The position numbers and the translations under genes were made by a program. Positions 44,501-53,468 of a DNA stretch of 64,000 nucleotides are shown here, piece by piece. This DNA comes from an uncultured Paludibaculum sp. (lineage in GTDB: Bacteria > Acidobacteriota > Terriglobia > Bryobacterales > Bryobacteraceae), in the NCBI RefSeq assembly GCF_963665245.1, contig NZ_OY762269.1, positions 992,001 through 1,056,000 on the forward strand. Reading direction: 5' to 3'. Positions within the stretch are counted from its first letter, which is position 1, and the number at the start of each line of letters is the position of its first letter. The notes under the pieces are model-generated. The model searched no databases, was not told where the DNA came from, and worked only from the letters and a program-made list of their open reading frames with translations.

Positions 44501-44770
44501 GCCGCCCAGATCGGGCAGGATTGTACAACTCAGATACTGGTTCTCCAGGCGCACCGCTCGGTAGGTAACCGGCGTCATCCGGTTCGTGATCTCGTCCCGC
44601 AACGTGTAAGGGTAGTTGAACTTGGTACCCGCGAACTGGTCGAACGGCGGGTTCGGATCGGGCCGCGCCTCCTGGGACGACGGCAAAGTGAGAGACTGCT
44701 CGGAAACCTGAACTTGCGCGAATGACGCGCCGCCGAATAACAAACCCGCGATGATTACGGACAGCTTCAT
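41597..44770 (-). CDS. Secreted DUF5107 / TPR-repeat protein
   Basis: The start at 44770 (MKLSVIIAGLLFGGASFAQ) has GGAGG upstream and gives a signal peptide; the longer frame to 44878 is rejected. The 1057-residue protein has a DUF5107 beta-sandwich (about 35-370: YRAVRLENQYLSCTILPDLG, GHLYGCTDKVNGAELFYANR, GIEFNFPVSHNWVSLSPVPY, NRFYWWTNAAV-like segment) related to aldose-epimerase/GH-type folds, followed by about fifteen TPR-like helix pairs (about 450-1050, e.g. DPEVHYLLGLAHAAKGRARD, NAGARLLLGDLLLSAGQVDE). DUF5107 proteins occur in glycan-degradation loci; the catalytic role is unknown. It lies divergent from an ADOP permease. Confidence 0.9.
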   Translation of the reverse strand: MKLSVIIAGLLFGGASFAQVQVSEQSLTLPSSQEARPDPNPPFDQFAGTKFNYPYTLRDEITNRMTPVTYRAVRLENQYLSCTILPDLGGHLYGCTDKVNGAELFYANRSIKKANVSYRGAWAAFGIEFNFPVSHNWVSLSPVPYAIQQHADGSASVWVSNIDRVYGMQWRVELKLRPGSTVLEQHNYLYNPGPVRHRFYWWTNAAVRVWDDSRILYPQRFTASHGFKEIDSWPVNHAGLDLSVVGNHTAGPVSQFVHESREPFAGVYHPKTDSGVIHYSLPSEAPYRKIWAWGVDADGRDWRKALSDDQSAYVEVQGGVFRNQETYAFLEPQQTLQFTEYWLPVRQTGGFVRANLEAIINLQRGPDQATLLCNVTRVVAGARVVAREGARVLTDQKVDLAPERTFTAKLPAASGKITVELFDASGKVLLTHTEDEYDMAAAGSIPLGPVVPAPEAASAEVRLLEQGRNQELNGDRLRAWKTYQEALGQYPTSRELNKAAGRLALDLFRYDEAGSRLETARQQLTNDPEVHYLLGLAHAAKGRARDARTQWELAMLFPAYRGAAAVQLGLLEARQGHLTEALALMRRAGPEALRAGVLEAAILTRLGRKAEAEAAIERWLAVDPANAALKYLRRTDTEVLQVLAADPERVLGIAEDLMDLGFWPEAVELLERQYPQVDETWREPGSVLPQRHALVSYYRAYCLEKMGRTPQAAYHEAGRLPLDYIFPNRRYSLPVLQRAAAVVPANAGARLLLGDLLLSAGQVDEAVGEWQSARRLAGPVPTLHRNLGLTLLRLKNQPAEAAKVLREGVDADSRNAAVYEALDQALSLLGRPAAERAEALQRYPDRPGIPQSLLIRLILALTEDGRTDEARQLFAGRFFAREENGTNVRQVFLEVALQHAVGLARSGKTAEAVDAVRSLGQPVSGLDFTRDGLDVFLSGARIQFLLGELAEKAGRTEEARAHWQKAAQYKATGPDYEFAYAARAREKLGGPVETSVLEARLKRTGGGALAAYGRGEILLRLGRKEEARTEFGTALKMDDRGLAHYLSRTALASMKGE

Positions 44771-44950
44771 GGCGACCTCCGCCATATCGAGTTTAGGCCC
44801 TGCGGAACCGTTCCGGGGACCGCCCCGGGGGGCTTGTCCGATTACGCGCGGCAGCGTCCCACAAACGGAACAGGCCATTCCCGTTGAAGGGCATCAACCT
44901 CCAGATAACGCAGACCGAAGTCTGGTCCGCGGTGTGCTTGACAGTCCACT

Positions 44951-47377
44951 ATGCACTCCCTGGGACAGGACCTGCGCTTCAGCATCCGGAGCCTCCTTAA
45001 GGATCGGGGCTTCTTCCTCGCCTGTGTCGCCGCCCTTGGACTTGGCATCGGATCCACTACGGCGATCTTCAGCGTCGTTGAGAACGTGCTGCTGAATCCT
45101 TTTCCTTATACCGACAGCGACCGCATCTACGGATTCCGGATCGTGGAAAGGGACAATGCAACAGCCGGCGGGAGGAACTATTTCTCCGTCCCGGAGTTTC
45201 GGGATTACCAACAAAAGAACCACATCTTTACGGACTCGATGGGCGTGTGGGAGACGACGACGTTGATGGGCTCCGGCGACGACCTCGTTCCGCTCGACAC
45301 CGACACGGTGACAGACAACGCCTTTCAGTTTCTCGGAGTCGCACCTCTGCTGGGCCGCGGTATTGTCCCCGGCGACGCGAAACCTGGAGCGCCGCTGGTC
45401 TTTGTTCTCAGTCACAAGGTGTGGCTCAGCCGATTTGGAGGCGACCCGCATATCGTCGGACAGACGTTCCGCCTGAATGACAAGCCGGCCACGTTGGTGG
45501 GTATCATGCCCAGGCGTTTTGCCTTCTGGGGCGGCGAGATTTGGATGCCGGCCACTGTCGATCCCTCCGAACCCGGAGCTGCGGGGCGCAACTTCGTTCT
45601 CTATGGCCACCTGAGACCGGGTTTGAGTGTCCGGGCCGCGGAAGACGAGTTGACGGGTCTTGCAACCAGATTGTCCCCGGTCTATGCCCGAAGCTATCCT
45701 GAGCACTTCCTCATCCGCCTGGAGCAGCTCGCCGATATCGCTGTGGGCCGCTTCCGGAATGCCCTGTTCACGCTGGTGGGTGCGGTTGGACTGCTGCTCC
45801 TGATTGGCTGTGCGAACGTTGCGAACCTGCTGCTGGCCCGGGCGGCAGGTCGCCAGAAAGAACTGGCGCTTCGGATGACGCTGGGAGCGGGGCGGTGGAG
45901 AATCGTCCGGCAACTCATGACCGAGAGCATTCTGCTTGCCCTCGCCGGAGCGGTCGCGGGCTGTGTTTTTGCCTCGGTGGCGCTAAAAGGACTGATCGCG
46001 CTTGTGCCGCTCTACACCTTCCCTGACGAGGCCCTCATCGCCATTAACCGGCAGGTGCTACTGGCAACGGCAGGCGTCGCGATTGCGGCGGCATTCATCT
46101 TCGGACTAGCGCCCGCCTTATTGTCGTCCCGTGGTGACCTGATCGAACCGCTGCGCGGCGGCGCGCGCGGCAACACAGGCTTTCGCCGCAGCCGTCTCCG
46201 GAATGGATTGATTGCCGTTGAGATCACTCTCTCCATGCTGCTGCTGACAGCCTCCGGCCTCCTGATGCGCAGCTTCTTTCTGCAGCGGCAGGTGGATAAC
46301 GGCATTCGCACGAGCCACATGCTGATGACCAGCCTGAGTCTTCCGGCCGCTCAGTACCGGACGACGGGGTTGCAGGCACGCTTCACCGGCGAGCTGTTGC
46401 GGCGCCTGGAGACGCTACCGGGCGTGGTCTCGGATGCCGCGGCCGTCGACGCTCCTCCCAGGGGTGGGCCAACCACGGAATTCGACATTCCTGGGATTGC
46501 GCACTCCGAGCGCTGGAAGGGCCACTTTCTGCCATGCACCCGCCAGTACTTCGACACAACCGGCCTCCGTCTGCTTGCCGGGCGGCTCACCACCGCCGAC
46601 GATGAGCAGGGCAAGCGCAAGGTGGCATTGATCAATCAGAGCATGGTGCGGAAGTACTTCGGCAAGCAGGACCCTCTCGGGCGGCACCTGGTGATTCAGG
46701 CCCTCAGGAACGCGCCGGAGCCGATCGCCGATCCGCGGTTCGAGGTGGTCGGCGTGGTATCCGATATGAAGAACCAGGGCGTGCGCGAAGAGGTGGCGCC
46801 GCAGGCGTTCATCCCCTACACAGTGCAAGGATACGGCACGGCCGTGGTCCTTTTGCACACGGCCGGCGAGCCCACGGCGCAGATTCGAGCTCTCACGGCC
46901 GAGATACTGAAGTTGGACCGGAATGTCGTTCCTCAGCAGACCATGACCGTCGAGGATGCTCTGGAAATCACCGAGTACGCCCGCCCGCGTTTCGGCCTGG
47001 TGCTGTTCTCGGTATTTGCGGGCATCGGCCTGCTCCTGATGACGGTCGGCGTCTATAGCGTCGTGTCCTGGACGGTGACTCAACAGAGGCACGAGATCGG
47101 CATTCGCATGGCCCTGGGCGCGAGTGCGCGCGACGTGCATCGGATGGTGCTGACGGACACGCTGCGGCTCGTTCTCGTCGGAGTGGCGGCCGGCATGGCG
47201 TTGTCCTGGGTGGTTGGTCGTCTTTTGGCGAGCCAGCTCTGGGGCGTGCCCGGGTACGACTCGATCACGTTGTGCGTTGTCAGCGGGATCCTGATCGCCG
47301 TAGGTCTGGCCGCCGCCTATCTACCATCGGTACGCGCGACCCGCGTGGATCCGGCGGTCTGTCTGCGGTGGGAATAA
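44951..47377 (+). CDS. ADOP-like FtsX/MacB permease lacking the N-terminal helical domain
   Basis: The 808-residue protein starts MHSLGQDLRFSIRSLLKDRG and goes straight into the first helix (about 20-42, FFLACVAALGLGIGSTTAIF), so the about 80-residue helical domain of the other copies is missing. Both MacB_PCD domains and both FtsX units are present (about 270-400, LVGAVGLLLLIGCANVANLL; about 680-805, IGIRMALGASARDVHRMVLT). No padR gene is adjacent. A TTGACA occurs 15 bases before the ATG, too close to serve this start. The substrate is unknown. Confidence 0.94.
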   Translation: MHSLGQDLRFSIRSLLKDRGFFLACVAALGLGIGSTTAIFSVVENVLLNPFPYTDSDRIYGFRIVERDNATAGGRNYFSVPEFRDYQQKNHIFTDSMGVWETTTLMGSGDDLVPLDTDTVTDNAFQFLGVAPLLGRGIVPGDAKPGAPLVFVLSHKVWLSRFGGDPHIVGQTFRLNDKPATLVGIMPRRFAFWGGEIWMPATVDPSEPGAAGRNFVLYGHLRPGLSVRAAEDELTGLATRLSPVYARSYPEHFLIRLEQLADIAVGRFRNALFTLVGAVGLLLLIGCANVANLLLARAAGRQKELALRMTLGAGRWRIVRQLMTESILLALAGAVAGCVFASVALKGLIALVPLYTFPDEALIAINRQVLLATAGVAIAAAFIFGLAPALLSSRGDLIEPLRGGARGNTGFRRSRLRNGLIAVEITLSMLLLTASGLLMRSFFLQRQVDNGIRTSHMLMTSLSLPAAQYRTTGLQARFTGELLRRLETLPGVVSDAAAVDAPPRGGPTTEFDIPGIAHSERWKGHFLPCTRQYFDTTGLRLLAGRLTTADDEQGKRKVALINQSMVRKYFGKQDPLGRHLVIQALRNAPEPIADPRFEVVGVVSDMKNQGVREEVAPQAFIPYTVQGYGTAVVLLHTAGEPTAQIRALTAEILKLDRNVVPQQTMTVEDALEITEYARPRFGLVLFSVFAGIGLLLMTVGVYSVVSWTVTQQRHEIGIRMALGASARDVHRMVLTDTLRLVLVGVAAGMALSWVVGRLLASQLWGVPGYDSITLCVVSGILIAVGLAAAYLPSVRATRVDPAVCLRWE

Positions 47378-47461
47378 GCGCGAACCGGGTCACTGCGGGC
47401 GGGGCGGTCGCCCATCCTTGGCCTGCCAAGAAGCCTGCGAAGACGGCAGCTCCATACTCGT

Positions 47462-47856
47462 TCACGCCTTGTGCACCACTGCGCGAAGCTTCGACAGCAA
47501 CAAGAACGCGAGAAAATGGCGCTGATCGTCGGACAACTCCTCGCCAAAGCTGAAGTGCTTGCCGGCCTCGATGAAGATTGATTTCTGTTGACTACCCCTG
47601 CGCCCATACGTAGTCCGAAGACGGATCTCGGACAGGTCTTTCCACGTGGCATTGCGACTCAATCCCAAGGACCCTATCCCGGTGAACACGCATACACCTT
47701 CCGGCGAACCAGTGACGACATACTTACCCCAGGTTTGAAGAGCCGCTTTCAGGAAGAATACTGGGGTAAAAGCCGTAAGCCATACCTGCACAACAATCCC
47801 TGCGCCGTGGCCCGCAGCATCCACTGACCACAGGAAGGCGACGACAGTCGCCCAGA
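47462..47856 (-). CDS. Small membrane/PH-like protein, N-terminus replaced by repeat
   Basis: The frame runs from 47953 to 47462 (163 codons), but its first 30 or so codons are the reverse strand of the mosaic repeat. The unique part begins near 47856 (WATVVAFLWSVDAAGHGAGI) with two membrane helices followed by a PH-like strand set (YVVTGSPEGVCVFTGIGSLG, TWKDLSEIRLRTTYGRRGSQ) and a helical C-terminus (QRHFLAFLLLSKLRAVVHKA). It resembles YcxB-type membrane-PH proteins. The natural start may be lost, so this can be a truncated gene. Confidence 0.5.
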
Positions 47857-48433
47857 GGAGTCCCGTAAGGCCCTGCGGACCGCCAAAGCGGATGAACACG
47901 CTACGAACCCCAACCGTCAGGGAGGGGTCTCCCGCCCGCTGCGAACCGCGCACGTCAGTAAGCGGGCACCGGTTCGTGGCGCGTCCTCAACGGAGTCCCG
48001 CACGGCCCTCCGGGCCGCCAGTCGACAGAAACGTATCCGGACCGAGCCGTGACCGTCAGGGAGCGGAAGCCGGTCGTGCGCCGGCGTCTTCAACGGAGTC
48101 CCGCATGGCCCTGCGGGCCGCCAAAGTGGATGAAGACGCGCTGCGAACCGCGACTGGGAAGGAGTCAACCATGGCCCTGCGGGCCGCCAAAGCGGAGGAA
48201 GCCGTCCTACCTGGCCCAGTCCCGGAACGTAAGTGACGGGCTCCCAGCACGTCTTCAACGGAGCGGGCACCGGTTCCGGGAGCGTCTTCAATGGAGTCCC
48301 GCATGCCCCTGCGAGCCGCCAAAGTGGATGAAGCCGTGTTACGAACCCCAACCGTAAGGGAGGGGTCCCCGCTCGCTGCGAACCGCGCACGTCAGTAAGC
48401 GGGTACCAGTTCCGAACGCGTCTTCAACGGAGT
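47857..48433. repeat. Mosaic repeat island
   Basis: Five copies of a core GGAGTCCCGCATGGCCCTGC-type sequence start near 47857, 47992, 48095, 48161 and 48293, usually followed by CGGGCCGCCAAAGTGGATGA. A second unit, ACGAACCCCAACCGTCAGGG and then CTGCGAACCGCGCACGTCAG (from about 47912), is repeated nearly exactly from about 48340. The arrangement is mosaic, not a simple tandem. Reading frames across it give nonsense peptides (MALRAAKVDE-type). Confidence 0.8.
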
Positions 48434-48500
48434 GAGAAGACCCATGTCTCGATGGCCGGCACGCGGTGCGGGTAGGCGGTCGCGGACCACGCCTGTCCGT

Positions 48501-48509
48501 GATCTAGAA
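48501..48509. repeat. 9-bp target-site duplication, left copy
   Basis: GATCTAGAA directly precedes the IS256-family element and recurs directly after it at 49933-49941. Confidence 0.85.
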
Positions 48510-49932
48510 GTTGTGTCTGTCAAGTTCTGCAAAAGCACTGAGCTTCATGGAGCCTTCTGGTTGAGCGGGGGTGGAGGTGTGGAGGCGGGGGCAGCGAGTC
48601 CCCGCCTCCACTCAACCCTGTAGTCACCCCCGGCCGCCTTCAGGCGGCGGGCTGTATATCGCGCAGTAGCTGCTTCTTGTGCTCTTTCAGCTCCTCCATG
48701 TTCAGATAGCGCGTCGCTTCCACCCAGTCCTCGTGGATCTCCACCGCCAGCGCTCGCACCAGCCGCAGGCAGCTCGCCGCGTTCGGGAAGATCCTCACCA
48801 CCAGGGTCCGGCGTTTGAGCTCCTCGTTCAGTCGCTCCAGCATGTTCGTCGACTTCAGATGCTTGTGGTGCGCCTGCGGCAGACGGTAAAACGTCAGCGT
48901 CTCCTCGATCTGCTCCTCCACCCACTGGCACAATCTGGCGTAGCGCGATTCCCACTTCTTCAGCCATGCCGCCAGATCCTGCCGCGCCTCGGCCAGGTTG
49001 CGGCGGTCGTAGATCCAGCGCAACTCGGTCAGACAATCGTCGTCGGCCTTGCGCGGCAGATGGTCCAGCGCATTGCGCAGGAAGTGCACGTAGCACCGTT
49101 GCCAGGCGGCCTCCGGCACGACCTCGGCAATCGCACGCTTCAGGCCCGCGTGATCGTCGCTGACAACCAGTTCCACTCCGCGCAGCCCCCGCTGCCGCAG
49201 CTTCACCAGAAACTCGCGCCAGCTCGACGCGCTCTCCCGGTTGGCCAGTTCCACGGCCAGGATGCAGCGCCGCCCGTCCCAGTTCACCCCGATCGCCACC
49301 TGCACCGCCCGGCTCCGGATCACGCCGTCCTCGCGCACCTTTTCGTAGCGCGCGTCCAGGATCAGAAACGGATAGTCCTCCTCCAGCGGCCGCGTCGCGA
49401 ACTTCTCCAGTTCCTCGTCCATCGTCTGGTTGATCCGGCTGATCGTCGAGGCCGAAAACTCATGCCCACATAGTTCCTCGGTGATCGCCTTCACCTTGCG
49501 CGTCGACACGCCCTGCACGTACATCTCGGCCAGCGCCCCGACCAGCGCCTTTTCGCTGCGCTGATAGCGCTCAAAGACCTCGGTCCGGAAGCGCCCTTGC
49601 CGGTCCTGCGGCACGCGCAGCTCAATGCGGCCGACCCGCGTCACCAGCCCACGGACATAGGAGCCGCTGCGATAGCCGGTGCGCATCGGGGTGCGCTCCG
49701 ACCGCGCCGCACAGAGCGTTTCCTCCATCTCGGCATCCAGTACCTGCTGCACGACGCTCTGCACCAGCGCCTTCATGAAATCGGAGTCTTCCGCCATCAC
49801 CGCTTTCCAGTCCACCCGGTTCGCGGTATCCTTCTTTCGGGTCATTGGTCCTTTCCTTCCTTCCGCTGCGATACGGATCAGAAAGGCTTACCATGGCCCT
49901 CTTTGCTTTTGCAGAACTCTTAGAACATAACC
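48510..49932 (-). mobile_element. IS256-family insertion sequence
   Basis: The 1423-bp element has imperfect terminal inverted repeats of about 41 bp (left starts GTTGTGTCTGTCAAGTTCTG, right reads GGTTATGTTCTAAGAGTTCT inward), sharing AGTTCTGCAAAAGCA and an inner CATGG. It is flanked by a perfect 9-bp direct repeat GATCTAGAA. Size, ends and target duplication length fit the IS256 family. The intact target duplication suggests a relatively recent insertion. Confidence 0.9.
48640..49845 (-). CDS. IS256-family transposase
   Basis: The 401-residue DDE transposase is complete. Catalytic residues are D164 (LILDARYEKVRE), D230 (VVSDDHAGLKRA) and E337 (STNMLERLNEELKRRT), with the family's CYVHFLRN motif (about 251-258). 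An N-terminal helical DNA-binding region (about 1-130) contains SGSYVRGLVTRVGRIELRVP. GGAAAGGACC lies just upstream of the ATG. It mobilises the surrounding element. Confidence 0.97.
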   Translation of the reverse strand: MTRKKDTANRVDWKAVMAEDSDFMKALVQSVVQQVLDAEMEETLCAARSERTPMRTGYRSGSYVRGLVTRVGRIELRVPQDRQGRFRTEVFERYQRSEKALVGALAEMYVQGVSTRKVKAITEELCGHEFSASTISRINQTMDEELEKFATRPLEEDYPFLILDARYEKVREDGVIRSRAVQVAIGVNWDGRRCILAVELANRESASSWREFLVKLRQRGLRGVELVVSDDHAGLKRAIAEVVPEAAWQRCYVHFLRNALDHLPRKADDDCLTELRWIYDRRNLAEARQDLAAWLKKWESRYARLCQWVEEQIEETLTFYRLPQAHHKHLKSTNMLERLNEELKRRTLVVRIFPNAASCLRLVRALAVEIHEDWVEATRYLNMEELKEHKKQLLRDIQPAA

Positions 49933-49941
49933 GATCTAGAA
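49933..49941. repeat. 9-bp target-site duplication, right copy
   Basis: GATCTAGAA, identical to 48501-48509 on the other side of the IS256-family element. Confidence 0.85.
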
Positions 49942-50183
49942 CAACAACGCGCCGCGGGACCCCGCTGGACTCAAAGCCCCACGCTCTGCCTGACGACAAC
50001 ATGGCAGCGACGCCGACAGCGACGCCCCGAGAAGCTCCACCACCCGGGCCGGGGACAGCCTTCACCCCGAACTACCCCCAATCAGCCCGTCCCGACCATT
50101 CGGAGCTCGACCGCTGGTGGCTGCTCATGCCTCGATCTACGCACGTCGCAGCCACCGCCCTTGGTGAACACACCCAGTGACAA

Positions 50184-53100
50184 TCAGTAGCTCAACCGCA
50201 ACCCGAACTGCATTCTCCGTGGCCCCACCAGGGTGCCGGTGATCTTGCCGAAATTCGCGCTGGTCACGCTTGTGTTGGCCGCCCCAAACTGCGTGTGGTT
50301 CCACGTGTTGAACGTCTCCCAGCGGAACTGAGTATTGAAGCGTTCTCCGATCCTCGTGTTCTTGAAGACACCCATGTCCCAATTGTTGAGCCCCGGCTGC
50401 TGGATGGTACGGCGGCCGGCATTGCCGGGAACGTGGATGCGATTGCCGGCGGCGTCCCTCGGATAGTCGAAGGCGGCCGGGTTGAGATAAGCGTCGGGCA
50501 GCGATCGCCCGGTGGCGATGTCACCGATGATGTTCGGCTGCGACGTGGTGAACGAACCCGCGTTCAGCCAGTCGACACCCAATCCGGCGTTGGAAAACTG
50601 CCCCTGCGCGAAGGTGGTTATGCCAGTCACCTGCCACCCGCCCAGGATCTTGTTCAGCAGGGAGTTCATGCCGCTCCCAAAGGCCTTGCCGCGCCCGAAC
50701 GGCAGTTCATACACATAGCTGTAGACAAACCGCTGCGGCACGTCAAAGCTGCTCCGTCCGCGGTCCCATTTCTTGTACTCCGCCGAGATCATCGAGAACT
50801 CGTCGGTGGAGCCGAGATCCAGCGCCTTCGACCAGGTATACGACGCCAGCATGTAGAGCCCGCCGCCGAACCTCTTCTCCAGCCGCGTCGTCATCGCATG
50901 GTAGCTCGACCACCCGCCGTTGTAGGTCAGAAGAATGAACCCATAGGCCGGGAAGGGCACGCGTTGCACGATGGGCACGGTGCCAGTAGGGTCGATGTTG
51001 GCGATGTTGAGGTTGCGCCGCTCCGGCAGCTTCTGCCCCGTACTGCCGGTGTACTCCACCTCCAGAATGTAGTCGCGAAAGAAGGTCCTCTGTACGCCAA
51101 AGGACCACTGGCTGACGTACGGCGTGCGGTTGCGCCGGTCGAACGTGAAGGGATTTAGATTGGCCGATGCCGTATAGGACGGCATCATCTGGTCCATGAA
51201 CAGTGTGGGCTTGGTGGGATCGCTCTGCAGCGTCTGCGATTGGTAGAACGGCGGTCCGATCACTTTGAACTGCTCTTCGTTGAAATTGTCAGTGGCGAAG
51301 TAGATGCCGGCGCCCCCGCGGATCACCGTGTTCTTGAGGAACGATGGCCGGTAGGCAAATCCGAAGCGTGGCGCGAAGTTGTTGTAGTCCGGATCGACGA
51401 TGGACGGCCGGACACCCTGGTTGGCGTAGGCGATGGTGCCCAGGTCGGGCGCGAACACCAGCGCCTTGCCGCGCGTCTCCGCCGGAGCCGCGGCGTACTC
51501 ATAGCGGATGCCGAAATTCAGCGTCAGGTTCGGTGTCACGCGCCAGTCGTCCTGAATGTACGGCGCGTAGAACGTGGTTCGCAGGCGCTGGCTGGAATCG
51601 CCCAGGGCGCCGGAGGCCGAGATCGGGTAGCCCAGCAGCATGTCGGCTAGGCCGAGACCCTGCATGCCCGTGAACCGCCCGTCAAAATTGAAGCTGGGAT
51701 TGCCCGAGAAATCCGTGATCTGGTCGTAGAGTTGCCGGCTGACCGTGATGCCCGCACGCACGTTGTGGCGGCGCGTGTTCCAACTGAAGTTGTCGGTGAA
51801 TTGAATGTTGGTGTCGGTGGCGCCAATCGCCTCCGACAACGACCCGACGCCGCCGAAGCCGCTGGGATTGAACCCCGGCACGCCGAAGTCGAACGGGTTG
51901 GGCGACGTATTCTTCAGCCCGAAGGTATCCTTCGCATAATCCTGGGTGTTGGAGGTCTCGGCGGTGCGATAGGTGAGGCTGCGGTTGTGCCCAAAGCGGA
52001 ATTCGTTGATCATCGAGGGGCCGATGATCCGCGTATAGGTGGCCGTATAGAGACGGTCCGTCTGGGGGTAGACGTCACCGCCCAGCGGCCGGAGCACCGG
52101 GGCGAACAGGCTCTCATCCGCGTTCGAGAACGTCCCGTAGAGGACGTCCTTCGAGGTGATGTGATAGTCCAGCCGCGTGTTGTACTGGTCCCAGTCATTG
52201 ATCCTCTTGGGGAATCCGATCGTGTTGAACGTTGGGAAGTCCGGACTGTTCGCGGCCACACCTACGTTGGGCTTGGGCTGATAGGGGAGTTGCCTCTGCA
52301 CAATCGGATCCAGCCGGCTGGCGGGAATGAGATTGCCGGCAAAAGGCAACCCGCTGAGGGGATCGATCGCATCCTTGCACTTCCTGGAGGCCGGGTTGGC
52401 CTGGCAGATCGGAGAGCTTGTGGGGAAGATTCCGGTACCGGCACTGTCGTCCGCCAGGTTGCCGGCCATCTGCGCGGGCGACGGGTAGAGCCCCGTGGAG
52501 GTACCCGCCTGGCGCTGTCGCAGCCCTTCGTAGTTGAAGAACCAGAACAGCTTGTTCTTGCCGCTATAGCCCGGCAACACCACCGGCCCGCCCACCGCCG
52601 TGCCAAAATTGTTCTGCGTGAAGGCCGGCTTCCTGCTGCCCGCGCGGTTGGCGAAGAAGTCGTTCGCGTCCAGATTGCGATTGCGCAGGAACTCGAACAC
52701 CGTCAGGTGCAGATCGTTCGTCCCCGACTTGATGGTGCTGTTGATGATCGCCGCGCTGCGGCCGAACTCCGCCCCAAACGTGGACCGCTGCACCTTGAAC
52801 TCTTCAATCGCATCGGCCGACGGACGGATGCCGGCGTTGCCGAAGCGCGAGTTGCGGGTCTCGATACCGTTCACCAGAAAACTGTTGTTGGTCTCCCGCC
52901 CGCCCGCGATGGAAAGCGTCGAATCGCTGCGTCCCGTCCAGCTGGTGGCCGGCGACGTACCGATGCCAATAGGCACCGCGCCCGCCGAAATCTGCGCCAA
53001 CTGGATGAAGTTGCGGCCGTTCAGCGGCAGTTCCACGATCGGCTCCGCCGTAATCACCTGTCCGACGTTCGCACTTTCGGCGTTCAGCAAAGTCTCCGCC

Positions 53101-53468
53101 GCAGCCGATACGTTCACTTCCTGCGTGATGGCGCCGAGCGCAAGCTTGGCGTCGACACGAGCGCGTTGTCCAATGCGGATCTCGATATCGGTGATATTCG
53201 ACTTTTGAAACCCCTTGGCGGACACGTCGAGAACGTATCTGCCGGGCTTTAGCTGGCTGAACAGGACGTTTCCCAGCCTGTCCGTCTGCGTCGCGAATTT
53301 GACATTTGTTTCAACTTGCGTGAGTTCCAGAATGGCGTCGGCAACCACCGCGCCGCTGGAATCCGTAACGTTGACAGCCAGATCGCCCGTAATTGATTGT
53401 GCCGCCAAAGTGGCCGCGGCACTGAGCAGCAACGTCACGAGCACTACACCACGACTGCATCCCCTCAT
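50184..53468 (-). CDS. Oar-like TonB-dependent receptor
   Basis: The start at 53468 (MRGCSRGVVLVTLLLSAAAT) has GAGGAGG upstream and gives a signal peptide; the longer frame to 53594 is rejected. The 1094-residue protein shows a carboxypeptidase-regulatory-like domain (about 25-110: GDLAVNVTDSSGAVVADAIL, KPGRYVLDVSAKGFQKSN), a plug-like domain (about 120-260: VELPLNGRNFIQLAQISAG, NSFLVNGIETRNSRFGNAG, IINSTIKSGTNDLHLTVFEF) and a large barrel ending MQFGLRLSY, an aromatic outer-membrane signal. It differs from the receptor at 36.9 kb in most loops and is not a recent copy. Confidence 0.95.
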   Translation of the reverse strand: MRGCSRGVVLVTLLLSAAATLAAQSITGDLAVNVTDSSGAVVADAILELTQVETNVKFATQTDRLGNVLFSQLKPGRYVLDVSAKGFQKSNITDIEIRIGQRARVDAKLALGAITQEVNVSAAAETLLNAESANVGQVITAEPIVELPLNGRNFIQLAQISAGAVPIGIGTSPATSWTGRSDSTLSIAGGRETNNSFLVNGIETRNSRFGNAGIRPSADAIEEFKVQRSTFGAEFGRSAAIINSTIKSGTNDLHLTVFEFLRNRNLDANDFFANRAGSRKPAFTQNNFGTAVGGPVVLPGYSGKNKLFWFFNYEGLRQRQAGTSTGLYPSPAQMAGNLADDSAGTGIFPTSSPICQANPASRKCKDAIDPLSGLPFAGNLIPASRLDPIVQRQLPYQPKPNVGVAANSPDFPTFNTIGFPKRINDWDQYNTRLDYHITSKDVLYGTFSNADESLFAPVLRPLGGDVYPQTDRLYTATYTRIIGPSMINEFRFGHNRSLTYRTAETSNTQDYAKDTFGLKNTSPNPFDFGVPGFNPSGFGGVGSLSEAIGATDTNIQFTDNFSWNTRRHNVRAGITVSRQLYDQITDFSGNPSFNFDGRFTGMQGLGLADMLLGYPISASGALGDSSQRLRTTFYAPYIQDDWRVTPNLTLNFGIRYEYAAAPAETRGKALVFAPDLGTIAYANQGVRPSIVDPDYNNFAPRFGFAYRPSFLKNTVIRGGAGIYFATDNFNEEQFKVIGPPFYQSQTLQSDPTKPTLFMDQMMPSYTASANLNPFTFDRRNRTPYVSQWSFGVQRTFFRDYILEVEYTGSTGQKLPERRNLNIANIDPTGTVPIVQRVPFPAYGFILLTYNGGWSSYHAMTTRLEKRFGGGLYMLASYTWSKALDLGSTDEFSMISAEYKKWDRGRSSFDVPQRFVYSYVYELPFGRGKAFGSGMNSLLNKILGGWQVTGITTFAQGQFSNAGLGVDWLNAGSFTTSQPNIIGDIATGRSLPDAYLNPAAFDYPRDAAGNRIHVPGNAGRRTIQQPGLNNWDMGVFKNTRIGERFNTQFRWETFNTWNHTQFGAANTSVTSANFGKITGTLVGPRRMQFGLRLSY

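Noticed and set aside
47857..48433. CRISPR array
   Set aside because: Unit lengths and order vary, repeats are diverged, and no cas genes are present.
51732..53252. 506-codon plus-strand frame
   Set aside because: Antisense to the second TonB receptor; Arg/Val-rich without motifs.
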